From DHVE2 group archaeon (GTDB lineage Archaea; Thermoplasmatota; Thermoplasmata; Thermoplasmatales; Aciduliprofundaceae): DNA of 12,819 bases. Both the position numbers and the translations under genes were made by a program. Each line of letters opens with the position of its first letter. Position 1 is the stretch's first letter. Positions 12,795 through 12,819 of the stretch are shown here, piece after piece. The stretch is from positions 1 to 12,819 of the forward strand of contig WALH01000037.1 of the NCBI GenBank assembly GCA_015522935.1, in the 5' to 3' direction. Below the pieces are notes generated by a model. That model worked only from the letters and a program-made list of their open reading frames with translations. It was not told the DNA's origin and ran no database searches.

Positions 12795-12819
12795 ATGGCT
12801 AAGATGATGAGTAGAAAGG
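12795..12819 (+). CDS. Start of a gene cut by the window edge, possibly ribosomal protein S15
   Basis: Only eight codons are visible: MAKMMSRK. GGTGAT at 12785-12790 lies four bases upstream and a TATA box lies about 38 bp upstream, so this is a well-formed gene start. The pattern M-A-K/R-M-x-S-R-K resembles the N-terminus of archaeal ribosomal protein S15, but eight residues are too few to be sure of the product. The gene start is much surer than the name. Confidence 0.5.

Noticed and set aside
1..12819. CRISPR array, tRNA or rRNA genes, insertion sequence, or prophage
   Set aside because: I saw no regular spaced repeats, no T-loop/anticodon pattern, no rRNA-like stretch, and no transposase or integrase.

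Overview
The window looks like about 12.8 kb of chromosome from a thermophilic euryarchaeon, AT-rich in its intergenic parts. The archaeal signs are the proteins themselves: an archaeosine radical SAM enzyme, fibrillarin/FlpA, the KEOPS subunit Pcc1, prefoldin beta, an archaeal-type KptA, and archaeal TATA boxes about 25 bp before many start codons. A Thermoplasmata-related lineage such as Aciduliprofundum is my best guess. That guess rests on the overall feel of the genes; no search was run.

Layout. 1-1521 (minus): a surface protein with three fibronectin type III domains overlaps the start of an archaeosine-synthesis radical SAM gene that runs off the left edge. 1613-2398 (plus): RNA 2'-phosphotransferase KptA with an N-terminal zinc ribbon. 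2381-4220 (minus): HtpX membrane protease followed by a glyoxylate/2-hydroxyacid reductase. 4326-4628 (plus): a small winged-helix protein. 4682-6106 (plus): the alpha and beta subunits of a class I, 4Fe-4S fumarate hydratase. 6103-8386 (minus): a tightly overlapped operon of fibrillarin, a small multi-pass membrane protein and a sugar-nucleotide epimerase. 8506-9876 (minus): a bacterial-style NADP glutamate dehydrogenase. 10101-10689 (plus): overlapping pcc1 and prefoldin beta. 10763-12478 (plus): a type I restriction-modification methylase subunit HsdM with an extra N-terminal winged-helix-like region and no HsdS or HsdR beside it. 12479-12794: a 316-base stretch without a convincing gene but with much structure (11-nt repeats, a GC-rich foldable island, several TATA boxes, a 10-bp direct repeat). 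12795 to the end: the first codons of another gene, possibly ribosomal protein S15.

Most of the content is housekeeping: tRNA and rRNA modification (RaSEA, Pcc1, FlpA, KptA), protein quality control (HtpX, prefoldin), and carbon and nitrogen metabolism (fumarase, 2-hydroxyacid reductase, glutamate dehydrogenase). The part most likely to hold something undescribed is the right end. There an apparently solitary, winged-helix-fused HsdM sits behind a perfect 8-bp dyad and is followed by a 66% G+C foldable element in an otherwise very AT-rich spacer. Many genes appear leaderless: the TATA box lies about 25 bp from the start codon, and these spacings were used to choose several starts.
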